A DNA stretch of 64,000 nucleotides. Origin: Pseudomonas_T sp032052615. Lineage in GTDB: Bacteria; Pseudomonadota; Gammaproteobacteria; Pseudomonadales; Pseudomonadaceae. Under the pieces are notes generated by a model. It saw nothing but the letters and a program-made list of their open reading frames with translations. It searched no databases and was not told the DNA's origin. The stretch spans positions 372,001-436,000 of the forward strand of contig DAMBWF010000003.1 of NCBI GenBank assembly GCA_032052615.1, read 5' to 3'. Shown here in pieces: positions 27,380-35,797 of this stretch. The translations under genes were made by a program, and so were the position numbers. How positions within the stretch are numbered: position 1 is the stretch's first letter; the number at the start of each line of letters is the position of its first letter.

Positions 27380-28114
27380 TCAGCCTTCCAGGCTGCCACC
27401 AGCGAGGGCGCACAGTTCGATGGGATCGAGGATATGCACTTCCTTGCCCTCCGCAGCCAGTATCTGGTTCTGCTGGAAGCGGGTGAAGACCCGGGAGACG
27501 GTTTCCACCGCGAGGCCGAGGTAATTGCCAATCTCGTTGCGAGACATCGATAGGCGGAACTGGTTGGCGGAAAAGCCCCGGGCCCGGAAGCGCGCCGACA
27601 GGTTGACCAGGAAGGTGGCGATACGCTCGTCGGCCGTCTTCTTCGACAGCAACAGCATCATTTGCTGGTCGTCGCGGATTTCCCGGCTCATCACCCGCAT
27701 TAACTGGCGACGCAGTTGGGGCAATTGTACGGACAGTTCATCCAGGCGCTCGAAGGGAATCTCGCAGACCGAGGTGGTTTCCAGGGCCTGAGCCGATACG
27801 GGATAGGCTTCGGTATCCATTCCCGATAGCCCCACCAGTTCGCTGGGCAAATGGAAACCAGTGATCTGTTCCTCGCCACTGTCGGTGATGCTGAAGGTCT
27901 TCAGCGCGCCGGAGCGCACGGCGAACACCGAGCCGAACACATCACCCTGACGGAACAGGAACTCCCCTTTCTTCAATGGGCGCCCGCGTTTGACGATTTC
28001 GTCCAGCGCATCCATGTCTTCCAGGTTCAACGACAAAGGCAAACACAACGCCGCCAGGCTGCAATCCTTGCAATGGGCTTGGGGCAAGGCTCGAACCTTG
28101 ATGTTTTCGGACAT
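27380..28114 (-). CDS. anr: Anaerobic regulator ANR (FNR family)
   Basis: 244 aa oxygen-sensing CRP/FNR activator. The [4Fe-4S] cysteines are visible: Cys15, Cys18, Cys24 (HCKDCSLAALC) and Cys117 (TTSVCEIP). Then come the cAMP-type beta-roll, dimer helix and C-terminal helix-turn-helix SMSRNEIGNYLGLAVETVSRVFTR with the E-SR contacts for the TTGAT half-site. ANR switches on denitrification, cbb3-2 oxidase, hemN and related genes at low oxygen; boxes for it occur in this window. No box was seen at its own promoter. Confidence 0.97.
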   Translation of the reverse strand: MSENIKVRALPQAHCKDCSLAALCLPLSLNLEDMDALDEIVKRGRPLKKGEFLFRQGDVFGSVFAVRSGALKTFSITDSGEEQITGFHLPSELVGLSGMDTEAYPVSAQALETTSVCEIPFERLDELSVQLPQLRRQLMRVMSREIRDDQQMMLLLSKKTADERIATFLVNLSARFRARGFSANQFRLSMSRNEIGNYLGLAVETVSRVFTRFQQNQILAAEGKEVHILDPIELCALAGGSLEG

Positions 28115-28247
28115 GGAGAAGACCCTGACAGACACGCAATTGCGCATAAGGGTACCCCACGGAGCCCGCTACGGCCAGCAAGGCGAAAAGTTCAAGTTCC
28201 CGATGTGTGCGCCGATAGGTGGGCATCCCCCTCAAGGAAGCTTCGTC

Positions 28248-28721
28248 ATGAGAATCGATATGTCGGCCTTTACTCAGCCGTTGAACATCGGCAAGAAAAG
28301 CCCGAGTCAGCCGGTGGAGCGGCAGGAAACGGATCGCGGGGCCCTCAAGGAAGAAATTCGAAGCGCCCAGAGCGGCATTCGGGTCAGCCTGTCCGCCATG
28401 AGCAAGGCGAACGCCAAACAGAGCAAAAAGGACGAGGACATCGACCAGAGCGGTCTGCCGGATAGCATCAAGGGGCAGTTGAAGACGATTCGCCGGATCA
28501 AGGAGCAGATCGAGGAAAAACAACAGGAGATGAGAGCGCTGGCGGCGGACAGTCGCCTCGATCCGAAGGAACGTGCCGAGCGCTTGGCCCGTATCCAGAG
28601 CGAACTGTCTTCCCTCAGCAGTGCCCTGAGCGAAGCCAATTCGGGTCTGTTGAAGGCGATGAAGGAACAGAAGCTTGGCAAGGAGCAGGTGCAGGTCGCC
28701 ATGGGGTTGCTGATGAAGTGA
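28248..28721 (+). CDS. Hypothetical coiled-coil protein
   Basis: 157 aa, highly charged. Residues ~85-145 form a predicted coiled coil (KTIRRIKEQIEEKQQEMRAL, then RLARIQSELSSLSSALSEA). No signal peptide, membrane segment or cysteine. AAGGAAG before ATG 28248 decides the start. It is divergent from anr (133 bp apart) and convergent with hemN. Function unknown. Confidence 0.78.
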   Translation: MRIDMSAFTQPLNIGKKSPSQPVERQETDRGALKEEIRSAQSGIRVSLSAMSKANAKQSKKDEDIDQSGLPDSIKGQLKTIRRIKEQIEEKQQEMRALAADSRLDPKERAERLARIQSELSSLSSALSEANSGLLKAMKEQKLGKEQVQVAMGLLMK

Positions 28722-28743
28722 CCTCGGGCGGGCCGGCCCGAGG
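28722..28743. terminator. Hairpin between convergent genes
   Basis: CCTCGGGC/GCCCGAGG, an 8-bp perfect stem with a 6-nt loop, directly after the stop of the coiled-coil gene and 15 bp from the hemN stop. Confidence 0.55.
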
Positions 28744-28757
28744 ATCGTTCGGGCCGG

Positions 28758-30140
28758 TCAGATGACCCGGGAGAAGCGTTGGAGGTTCTGCTCCGACAGG
28801 TAGTGGTCGAACAGCATGCATACGGAGCGGACCAGTAGCCGTCCCGCAGGCTTCACATCGATGCCCTCGGCGCTCAGTTCGATCAGGCCGTCCTCGGCCA
28901 TGCGTTGCAGATGCGGCCAGGCCTCGGAGAAATAACGGCGGAAGTCGATGGCGAAGGCGGTCTCGATTTCCCCGAACGAGAGCTGGAACTGGCAGATCAG
29001 CCGCTGGATCACCGCCCGGCGAATCCGATCGTCCTCATTGCACAGCAGACCCCGGTGAGTGGGGAGCAGATCGTTGTCGAGCGTGGTCTGGTAGTCCGCC
29101 AGGTTGCTGTTGTTCTGGCTATAGAGATCCCCCACCTGGCTGATGGCGGAGACGCCCAGGCCGATCAGGTCGCAGTGTCCATGGGTGGTGTATCCCTGGA
29201 AATTGCGTTGCAGGCTGCCGTCTTCCTGGGCCATGGCCAGTTCGTCGTCCGGCAGGGCGAAGTGGTCCATGCCGATGTAGCGGTAGCCGGCGGCGGTAAG
29301 CTGCTCGATGCTGTGCTGGAGCATTTCCAGTTTGTCCGCCGGGCTGGGCAGTTCGGCCGCGTTGATCCGCCGTTGCGGCATGAAGCGTTCCGGCAGGTGC
29401 GCGTAATTGAATACGGACAGTCGGTCCGGTTGCAGCGCGATGATTTCCTCCACCGTATGGGCGAAGCGCTCCGGGGTTTGCCGGGGCAGGCCATAGATCA
29501 GGTCGATGTTCACCGAGCGGTATTGCAGGGTACGCGACGCTTCGACAATAGCCCGCGTTTCTTCCAGGCTCTGCAGGCGGTTGATTGCCCGTTGCACCGA
29601 GGGATCCAGGTCTTGCACACCCAGACTGACCCGGTTGAAGCCCAGCTCCCGCAGCAGCCCCATCGTGGACCAGTCCGCTTCGCGGGGGTCGATCTCGATG
29701 CCGTAGTCGCCGGAATCGTCGTCCAGCAAGTTGAAGTGGCTGCGCAGGTGAGCCATCAGCCGACGCAATTCGTCGTGGCTGAGGAACGTGGGCGTGCCTC
29801 CTCCGAAGTGCAACTGCTCGACCTTCTGCTGCGGGTCGAGGTGACAGGACACCAGTTCGATTTCCCGCTCCAGGCGCTCCAGGTAGGGCAGAGCGCGGCC
29901 CCGGTCCTTAGTGATCACCTTGTTGCAAGCGCAGTAGTAGCAGATGTTGGCGCAGAACGGGACGTGCACATAGAGCGACAGCGAGCGCTGCGCCTTGCGG
30001 CTGTCGCGCAGCGCGTGAAGCAGGTCGAAGGAGCCGACCCGCTGGTTGAATTGAACGGCGGTCGGGTAGGAGGTGTAGCGCGGGCCCGAATGGTCGTAGC
30101 GACGGATCAGGTCGGTGTCCCAGCGAATATCGTCTAGCAT
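28758..30140 (-). CDS. hemN: Oxygen-independent coproporphyrinogen III dehydrogenase
   Basis: 460 aa radical-SAM enzyme that converts coproporphyrinogen III to protoporphyrinogen IX without oxygen, supplying heme at low oxygen. The cluster motif CANICYYC (Cys63, 67, 70) with HVPFC, LHFGGGTPTFL and IDLIYGLPRQT are characteristic of true HemN. Its promoter carries an ANR box at the right spacing. Confidence 0.96.
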   Translation of the reverse strand: MLDDIRWDTDLIRRYDHSGPRYTSYPTAVQFNQRVGSFDLLHALRDSRKAQRSLSLYVHVPFCANICYYCACNKVITKDRGRALPYLERLEREIELVSCHLDPQQKVEQLHFGGGTPTFLSHDELRRLMAHLRSHFNLLDDDSGDYGIEIDPREADWSTMGLLRELGFNRVSLGVQDLDPSVQRAINRLQSLEETRAIVEASRTLQYRSVNIDLIYGLPRQTPERFAHTVEEIIALQPDRLSVFNYAHLPERFMPQRRINAAELPSPADKLEMLQHSIEQLTAAGYRYIGMDHFALPDDELAMAQEDGSLQRNFQGYTTHGHCDLIGLGVSAISQVGDLYSQNNSNLADYQTTLDNDLLPTHRGLLCNEDDRIRRAVIQRLICQFQLSFGEIETAFAIDFRRYFSEAWPHLQRMAEDGLIELSAEGIDVKPAGRLLVRSVCMLFDHYLSEQNLQRFSRVI

Positions 30141-30175
30141 GCGGGCGATCCCCGGTTTGGCAAGCAGTGACCGGG

Positions 30176-30217
30176 AGTCTAGGGGCAGGTCGGGTGCGTC
30201 ATCTTGACGTAGATCAG
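30176..30217 (-). promoter_or_regulatory. ANR-dependent promoter of hemN
   Basis: On this strand the region carries an 8/10 match to TTGAT-N4-ATCAA, seen on the plus strand as TTGAC-GTAG-ATCAG (30204-30217). A -10 TAGACT (30181-30176) fits a start near 30169 with the box centred at -41.5, the classic class II FNR geometry. Confidence 0.75.
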
Positions 30218-30257
30218 CAGGGCGCCGCTGCGCGGGGCAGCGGTCGATGAGGCGTGC

Positions 30258-30941
30258 TCAATGACCCATCAGCCAATGCTGGTGCGGTCCCGGCAGCGTC
30301 CAGAAGCCGAACAGCATGATCAATAACCCACCGGCCATGCGCAGGCCGCGCCGCTGCAGGAGGCCCTTGAGCCGCTCGGCCGCCAGCCCGGTGACCAGCA
30401 GCACCGGCCATGTGCCCAGGCCGAAGGCGAACATCAGGGCCGCGCCCTGGCTGGGCGAACCCTGGCTAGCGGACCAGAGCAGGGTGCTGTAGACCAGGCC
30501 GCAGGGCAACCAGCCCCATAGCGCGCCCAGCGCCAGTGCCCGAGGGAGGCTGGTGACCGGCAGCAGGCGCCGGGTGAGCGGCTGGAGGCGCCGCCACAGG
30601 CCACGCCCGATCGATTCGATACGGGTCAGGCCACTCCACCAACCGGCCAGATAGAGCCCCATGGCGATCAACAGCGCGGCGGCGACGACACGCAAGGCCA
30701 TGGCCGCCGGGCTGCTGGCCACGGCCCAGCCGGCCATGCCCACCAGCAGACCCGCGGCGGCGTAGCTGAGGATACGACCCAGGTTATAGGCCAGCAGCAG
30801 CCGCAGGCGATGTCCTCGCTGTTCGGGGGGGATCGCCAAAGTCAGGGCGCCCATCAGGCCACCACACATGCCCAGGCAGTGCCCGCCGCCCAGCAGGCCG
30901 AGGATCGCCGCCGAGGCCAGTTGCGGGAGCCAGTCAATCAT
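30258..30941 (-). CDS. Sulfite exporter TauE/SafE-like (DsbD-type) membrane protein
   Basis: 227 aa with six predicted helices. The N-terminal motif GGGHCLGMCGGLMGAL with two cysteines, the later WLPCGLVYS and the final short HQHWLMGH tail suggest metal or thiol handling. Its start overlaps the ccoS stop by 8 bp, so it belongs to the cbb3 assembly operon, and a role in copper or heme handling for the oxidase is plausible. The family name SafE reflects similarity only. Confidence 0.82.
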   Translation of the reverse strand: MIDWLPQLASAAILGLLGGGHCLGMCGGLMGALTLAIPPEQRGHRLRLLLAYNLGRILSYAAAGLLVGMAGWAVASSPAAMALRVVAAALLIAMGLYLAGWWSGLTRIESIGRGLWRRLQPLTRRLLPVTSLPRALALGALWGWLPCGLVYSTLLWSASQGSPSQGAALMFAFGLGTWPVLLVTGLAAERLKGLLQRRGLRMAGGLLIMLFGFWTLPGPHQHWLMGH

Positions 30942-31146
30942 GCCGTGGTTCCTGTCCGGCGCGCGGCTGCCCTTCGGCCTCCTCGACGCCGGCGCGATGG
31001 CTCGGGTCTTCGTCGTCGAAGAGGATGCTGTGGGCGGGGCTGTCCATGTCGTCGTACTGGCCGCTGTCCACGGCCCAGAAGAACAGCCAGATGGCCAATC
31101 CGACAACGATCACAGCGACGGGAATCATGACGTAGAGCGCGGTCAT
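30934..31146 (-). CDS. ccoS: cbb3 oxidase maturation protein CcoS
   Basis: 70 aa single-span inner-membrane protein (helix about residues 3-26) with the conserved FFWAVDSGQYDDMDSPAHSILFDD segment right after it (shown here as overlapping parts of one motif). CcoS is needed for insertion of heme and copper in CcoN. It is 19 bp downstream of ccoI and overlaps the next gene. Confidence 0.93.
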   Translation of the reverse strand: MTALYVMIPVAVIVVGLAIWLFFWAVDSGQYDDMDSPAHSILFDDEDPSHRAGVEEAEGQPRAGQEPRHD

Positions 31147-31165
31147 CGGACCTCCGGAAGACAGA

Positions 31166-33610
31166 TCAGGCCGCTGGCATGCGGTTCAGGCGCAACGCAT
31201 TGAGCACCACCAGCAGCGAACTGACCGACATGCCCAGCGCGGCCCATACGGGAGTGACCCAGCCGAGGGCGGCGAAAGGCAGCACCAGGCCATTGTACAA
31301 GCTCGCCCATATCAGGTTTTCGACGATGATCCGGCGAGTCCGGCGCGCCATGTCGAAAGCCGCCACCAGGCTATCGAGCCGATTGGACAGCAGCACCGCG
31401 TCGGCGCTGGTCTTGGCGAGATCGGTGGCGGAACCCATGGCTACGCTGATGTCGGCGCCCGCCAGGACCGGAACGTCGTTGACGCCATCGCCCAGCATGA
31501 GCACTTTCCGGCCTTGTCGATGCAGATCGCGCAGCACCGCCAGCTTGGCGTCCGGCGCGAGTCCTCCACGGGCATCCTCGATACCCAGTTGGGTCGCGAC
31601 CTCGCCTACCATCGGCGAGCTGTCGCCAGACAACAGCAGCACTGCCCAGCCCTTTTTCTTGCACGCCTGGATCAGGGCCGAGGCGTCCTCGCGCAGCCGG
31701 TCGTCGAGCACCAGCCAGGCCAGCGGGCCCTGGCCATCGCCGAGCAACAGCCACTGGCCCCGGTCGCCGGGAATGGGCGGCGCGGCGCTTCCGGACAGGG
31801 CCGCGACGAAAGCCGGCTGGCCGATCCGTAACTGGCGGCCGCCGACACGACCCTCGAGGCCCTGTCCCGGCACGCTGTCGACTTGCTCGGCGGCTTCGGG
31901 CGCCTTGCCGAAGGCGCGAGCGATGGGGTGTTCCGAGCGGTTCTCGAGGGCGGCCGCCAGTGACAGGCAGTCCTCGCTGCCCAAGTCCCGTAGCGGTTGG
32001 ATCGCGCTCAGGGTGAGCCTGCCTTCGGTAAGCGTGCCGGTCTTGTCGACGATCAGCGTATCGATTCGGTTCAGCCCCTCCAGCACATGGCCTTGGGTCA
32101 ACAGGAGCCCGAGTCGGTGCAGGCTGCCGGTCGCGGCGGTCAATGCGGTCGGGGTGGCCAGGGACATGGCACAAGGGCAAGTGGCCACCAACATGGCCAG
32201 GACGATCCAGAAAGCCCGTTGCGGATCGGTCTGCCACCAGAACAGGCCTACGGCCACGGCCACCGCCAGCACTACCAGCAGGAACCATTGGGCGACTCGG
32301 TCGGCCAGCTCCGCCAGGCGTGGCTTGTCGGCCTGGGCGCGTTCGAGCAGACGGACGATGGCGGACAGTCGGGTGTCCTCGCCCAGGGCGCGCACTTCCA
32401 CGGTCAAGGGGCCCTCGACGTTCAGCGTGCCGGCGGTCACCGTGTTGCCGACGCCGCGAGGCAGTGGCAGGTACTCGCCGCTGAGCAGCGATTCGTCGAC
32501 GCTCGACTGGCCGGACAGGATCACCCCGTCCGCCGGCATGAGCGCCCCGGGATGCACCAGCACCTGATCGCCGACGCGCAGTTCGCGGAGCAGGATGCGC
32601 TCGCTCTGGCCGTCGCGGTCCAGGCGCAAGCAGGAGGCCGGCAACAGGTTCACTAGTTGCGCGGTCGCCGCCGCGGTGCGCTCCCGGGCCCGCCGTTCGA
32701 GGTAGCGTCCGGCCAGCAGGAACAGCGCGAACATGCCCACCGCGTCGAAATACAGCTCGCCGACGCCGGTCAGGGTCGACCAGATGCCGGCGAGGTAGGC
32801 GCCTCCGATGGCCAGGGATACCGAAACGTCCATGGTCAGGTGGCGGGTCCGCAGGTCGCGCAAGGCGCCCCGGAAGAACGGGCCGCAGCAGTAGAAGACG
32901 ATCGGTGTCGTGAGGAACAGGCTGATCCAGCGCAGGATGGTGTCCAGCTCCGCCGACAGATCGAGGTTGAATTCCGGCCAAGTCGCCATTGCGGCCATCA
33001 TCACCTGCATCCACAGCAGACCGGCCACCCCGAGTTGGCGCAGGCTTCGGCGGTTCTCCTGGTGCAGGCGCTCGGCCGCTTCGTCGGGTGCGTAGGGATG
33101 GGCGGCATAGCCGATCCTGCGCAGCTCGGCGAGCAGGCGGCTGAGCGGCAAGTGGCTATCCGCCCAGCGAACCTGCAAGCGGTGATTGGACAGGTTGAGC
33201 GAGGCTTCGGCCACGCCTTCCAGCTTGCGCAGGTGGCGCTCGATCAGCCAGCCGCAGGCGGCGCAACTGATGCCCTCCACCAACAGGCTGGCCTGGGCCA
33301 GCTCTCCTTGATGCGCGACGAATGGACGCTGAACATCAGCCCGGTCGAGCAGGGCGATTTCGTCGGGCAGGGCGTGTGGCAAGGCGTCCGGGTTGGCGGA
33401 GGGTTCGCTCCGGTGTTGGTAGTAGCTTTCCAGCCCGCCGGCGACGATCGCCTCGGCCACCGCCTGGCAGCCGGGGCAACACATCGTCCGAGGCTCGCCC
33501 AGAATCGACGTCACGTAACGGGCGCCCGCAGGAACGGGCAGGCCGCAGTGGAAGCAGCGCGGCGGTGCCGACAGGGTGTCGGTTGGGGCGAGCGGGGTAG
33601 GGGAGGGCAT
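31166..33610 (-). CDS. ccoI: Cu+ P1B-type ATPase CcoI (FixI)
   Basis: 814 aa copper-exporting ATPase that supplies the binuclear centre of cbb3 oxidase. An N-terminal cysteine-rich zinc-finger-like segment (CFHC, CCPGC) comes first, then a metal-binding domain with GISCAACGW. Membrane helices follow, with CPC in ATCPCAMSLATP, the phosphorylation loop DKTGTLTEG and the hinge GDGVNDVP. Full FixI length. Central gene of ccoGHIS. Confidence 0.95.
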   Translation of the reverse strand: MPSPTPLAPTDTLSAPPRCFHCGLPVPAGARYVTSILGEPRTMCCPGCQAVAEAIVAGGLESYYQHRSEPSANPDALPHALPDEIALLDRADVQRPFVAHQGELAQASLLVEGISCAACGWLIERHLRKLEGVAEASLNLSNHRLQVRWADSHLPLSRLLAELRRIGYAAHPYAPDEAAERLHQENRRSLRQLGVAGLLWMQVMMAAMATWPEFNLDLSAELDTILRWISLFLTTPIVFYCCGPFFRGALRDLRTRHLTMDVSVSLAIGGAYLAGIWSTLTGVGELYFDAVGMFALFLLAGRYLERRARERTAAATAQLVNLLPASCLRLDRDGQSERILLRELRVGDQVLVHPGALMPADGVILSGQSSVDESLLSGEYLPLPRGVGNTVTAGTLNVEGPLTVEVRALGEDTRLSAIVRLLERAQADKPRLAELADRVAQWFLLVVLAVAVAVGLFWWQTDPQRAFWIVLAMLVATCPCAMSLATPTALTAATGSLHRLGLLLTQGHVLEGLNRIDTLIVDKTGTLTEGRLTLSAIQPLRDLGSEDCLSLAAALENRSEHPIARAFGKAPEAAEQVDSVPGQGLEGRVGGRQLRIGQPAFVAALSGSAAPPIPGDRGQWLLLGDGQGPLAWLVLDDRLREDASALIQACKKKGWAVLLLSGDSSPMVGEVATQLGIEDARGGLAPDAKLAVLRDLHRQGRKVLMLGDGVNDVPVLAGADISVAMGSATDLAKTSADAVLLSNRLDSLVAAFDMARRTRRIIVENLIWASLYNGLVLPFAALGWVTPVWAALGMSVSSLLVVLNALRLNRMPAA

Positions 33611-33715
33611 CGACGCGAGCGGCGCTAGAAGCGGAGCCGGAGGCGCGACGAGCCGACCCCATGGGGGCGGCCCGCATCGCGACCGAGGTCGAGCGCATCG
33701 AGAGACATCGGCATC

Positions 33716-34237
33716 TCAGGGACTGACCGGGCCTTCGTCGCCGAGGTGGATCGGCTGGCCCTGGATCAGGGTTTCTTCTTCGAAGAGACGCCATTCCTGG
33801 GCGCCTTCGCTACCGAGCAATTCGACGAAGCGACGACCCTGAACACCATCCTGGAGCAGGCCGTGGTACAGGCGATCCTCGCCGGCCTGCAGGATCACGC
33901 GGCGATCCCGTTCGGGCTGGGTCGGCGAGATCAGGTTCAGCACGAGCTGCGCGGGGTGGCTGGCGCCTTGCAGGGTGAGTTCCGCCGTGCCGCTGTCTTC
34001 GTCCAGAGTGAGCTGCGCCCGCAGATGCAGGCGCTCCGCCAGTTTTTCCCGCTCCAGCGACTGGTTGATGCCCTTGCCGGCGTCGTAGTAGTTGGTCACC
34101 ACCAGGCTATCGCTCTGGCGAACCGCGATGACCAGCAAGGACACCCCTAGGACCACCGAGGTCGTCAACAGGGCGATGATGAACCAGGGCCAGAACTGCT
34201 TGTACCAAGGCTGGAACGGGACGTCTTCGGTTGGCAT
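33716..34237 (-). CDS. ccoH: cbb3 oxidase assembly protein CcoH (FixH)
   Basis: 173 aa with one N-terminal membrane helix (about residues 14-38) after the WYKQFWPWF motif, and a periplasmic domain. FixH/CcoH stabilises the assembling oxidase with CcoI. It starts 12 bp after ccoG; a 105-bp gap separates it from ccoI. Confidence 0.92.
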   Translation of the reverse strand: MPTEDVPFQPWYKQFWPWFIIALLTTSVVLGVSLLVIAVRQSDSLVVTNYYDAGKGINQSLEREKLAERLHLRAQLTLDEDSGTAELTLQGASHPAQLVLNLISPTQPERDRRVILQAGEDRLYHGLLQDGVQGRRFVELLGSEGAQEWRLFEEETLIQGQPIHLGDEGPVSP

Positions 34238-34249
34238 AGGGGCTCTTGG

Positions 34250-35665
34250 TCAGCGGACGGCGGGGCCGATGAAACGGCTTTCGGCGTCGGTATGAATGGA
34301 CGGGTCGTCAGGCGATTCCACCAGGAAGGTGATTTCGTTGGTGCTCGACGGCATTTTCTCGGGATCGATGGACAACTCGACCGGGACCGACAGCACTTCG
34401 CCCGCGCTGGTATGCACTTCGCGGCGGCCTTCGTATACCAGGCCGTCCAGGCCCTTGGCCTCGATCACGAAGGTCAGGTCCCGCTGAGCCTTGTTCATGA
34501 CCTTCAACGTATAGACGTTCTCGATACGGCCCTGCTCGTTCTCGCGGTAAAGCACCCGGTCCTTGATGACGTCCAGTTCCACCAGGGAACGCGTGGCGAT
34601 GGCGTAGACCAGCACGCTGAGCATCGCGACCAGCGCCACGGCATAGCCGATCAGGCGAGGACGCAGCAGGTGCGTCTTCTGGCCGGACAGGTTGTGCTCG
34701 GTGGTGTAGCTGATCAACCCGCGAGGGTAGTTCATCTTGTCCATGATGGTGTCGCAGGCGTCGATGCACGCGGCGCAGCCAATGCATTCGATCTGCAGGC
34801 CGTCGCGAATGTCGATGCCGGTCGGGCACACTTGAACGCACATGGTGCAATCGATGCAGTCGCCGAGGCCCTGGGCCTTGTAGTCGATGCCTTTCTTGCG
34901 CGGGCCCCGTTTTTCGCCGCGGCGCGGATCGTAGGACACGATCAGGGTGTCCTTGTCGAACATCACGCTCTGGAAGCGGGCATAGGGGCACATGTAGATG
35001 CACACTTGCTCCCGCAGCCAACCGGCGTTGCCGTAGGTGGCGAGGGTAAAGAAGCCCACCCAGAACACGGCCCATTCGTCCGCTTGGAACGTAGCCAGTT
35101 CCACCACCAGATCACGGATCGGGTAGAAGTAGCCCACGAAAGTCAGGCCCGTGGCGAAACCGATCAGGAGCCACAGGGAGTGCTTGGCTGTCTTGCGCAG
35201 CAACTTGGACGAGGACATCGGCGCCTTGTCCAGCTTGATGCGCTGGTTGCGGTCGCCTTCGGTGACCTTTTCGCACCACATGAAGATCCAGGTCCAGACG
35301 CTTTGCGGGCAGGTATAGCCACACCAGACCCGGCCGGCAAAGACCGTAATGAAGAAGAGACCGAAGGCGGCGATGATCAGCAGGGCGGACAACAGCACGA
35401 AATCCTGAGGCCAGAACGTCGCACCGAAGATGTAGAACTTGCGTTCCGGCAGGTCCCACCAGACGGCTTGGCGGCCATTCCAGTTGATCCAGACCGTACC
35501 GAAATAGAGCAGGAAGAGCAGCGCGCCCCCGGCGATCCGCAGATTGCGGAATAGCCCGGTGAAGGCGCGGGTGTAGATTTTCTCTCGACTGGCGTACAGC
35601 TCTACGGTTTCGGCAGGCTTGGCGCGGGGAGGGGTTACATCTTGGACAGGAATCTGTTCACTCAT
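34250..35665 (-). CDS. ccoG: cbb3 assembly ferredoxin CcoG (FixG/RdxA)
   Basis: 471 aa membrane protein with five to six helices and two [4Fe-4S] motifs, CIDCTMCVQVCP and CIGCAACIDACD. It also has membrane-adjacent cysteines (WCGYTCPQ, CIYMCPYARFQ) and a C-terminal Ig-like periplasmic domain. It is thought to reduce Cu(II) during oxidase maturation. ATG 35665 is preferred over 35674 by similarity; neither has a strong ribosome site. Follows ccoP1 after a 132-bp gap with two hairpins. Confidence 0.94.
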   Translation of the reverse strand: MSEQIPVQDVTPPRAKPAETVELYASREKIYTRAFTGLFRNLRIAGGALLFLLYFGTVWINWNGRQAVWWDLPERKFYIFGATFWPQDFVLLSALLIIAAFGLFFITVFAGRVWCGYTCPQSVWTWIFMWCEKVTEGDRNQRIKLDKAPMSSSKLLRKTAKHSLWLLIGFATGLTFVGYFYPIRDLVVELATFQADEWAVFWVGFFTLATYGNAGWLREQVCIYMCPYARFQSVMFDKDTLIVSYDPRRGEKRGPRKKGIDYKAQGLGDCIDCTMCVQVCPTGIDIRDGLQIECIGCAACIDACDTIMDKMNYPRGLISYTTEHNLSGQKTHLLRPRLIGYAVALVAMLSVLVYAIATRSLVELDVIKDRVLYRENEQGRIENVYTLKVMNKAQRDLTFVIEAKGLDGLVYEGRREVHTSAGEVLSVPVELSIDPEKMPSSTNEITFLVESPDDPSIHTDAESRFIGPAVR

Positions 35666-35693
35666 TAGCGGCATACCACGGAGGGTTAGAGTG

Positions 35694-35789
35694 CTCCGAC
35701 CGATGCGTGCCGGTCGGAGTCATTGACCTGCTGTATATGGTACGCCTGAGTACCTGCTTTCAAGTGCGACAGGAGGTCGCGCTTGAAAG
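35694..35789 (-). terminator. Two strong hairpins between ccoP1 and ccoG
   Basis: First: 14-bp stem with one G-U pair and a 5-nt loop (35757-35770 with 35776-35789), 8 bp after the ccoP1 stop. Second: perfect 9-bp stem CTCCGACCG/CGGTCGGAG (35694-35719). Without U tracts they may act as a partial terminator or as 3' protection for the abundant ccoNOQP1 mRNA. Confidence 0.6.
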
Positions 35790-35797
35790 GGAAGGGT

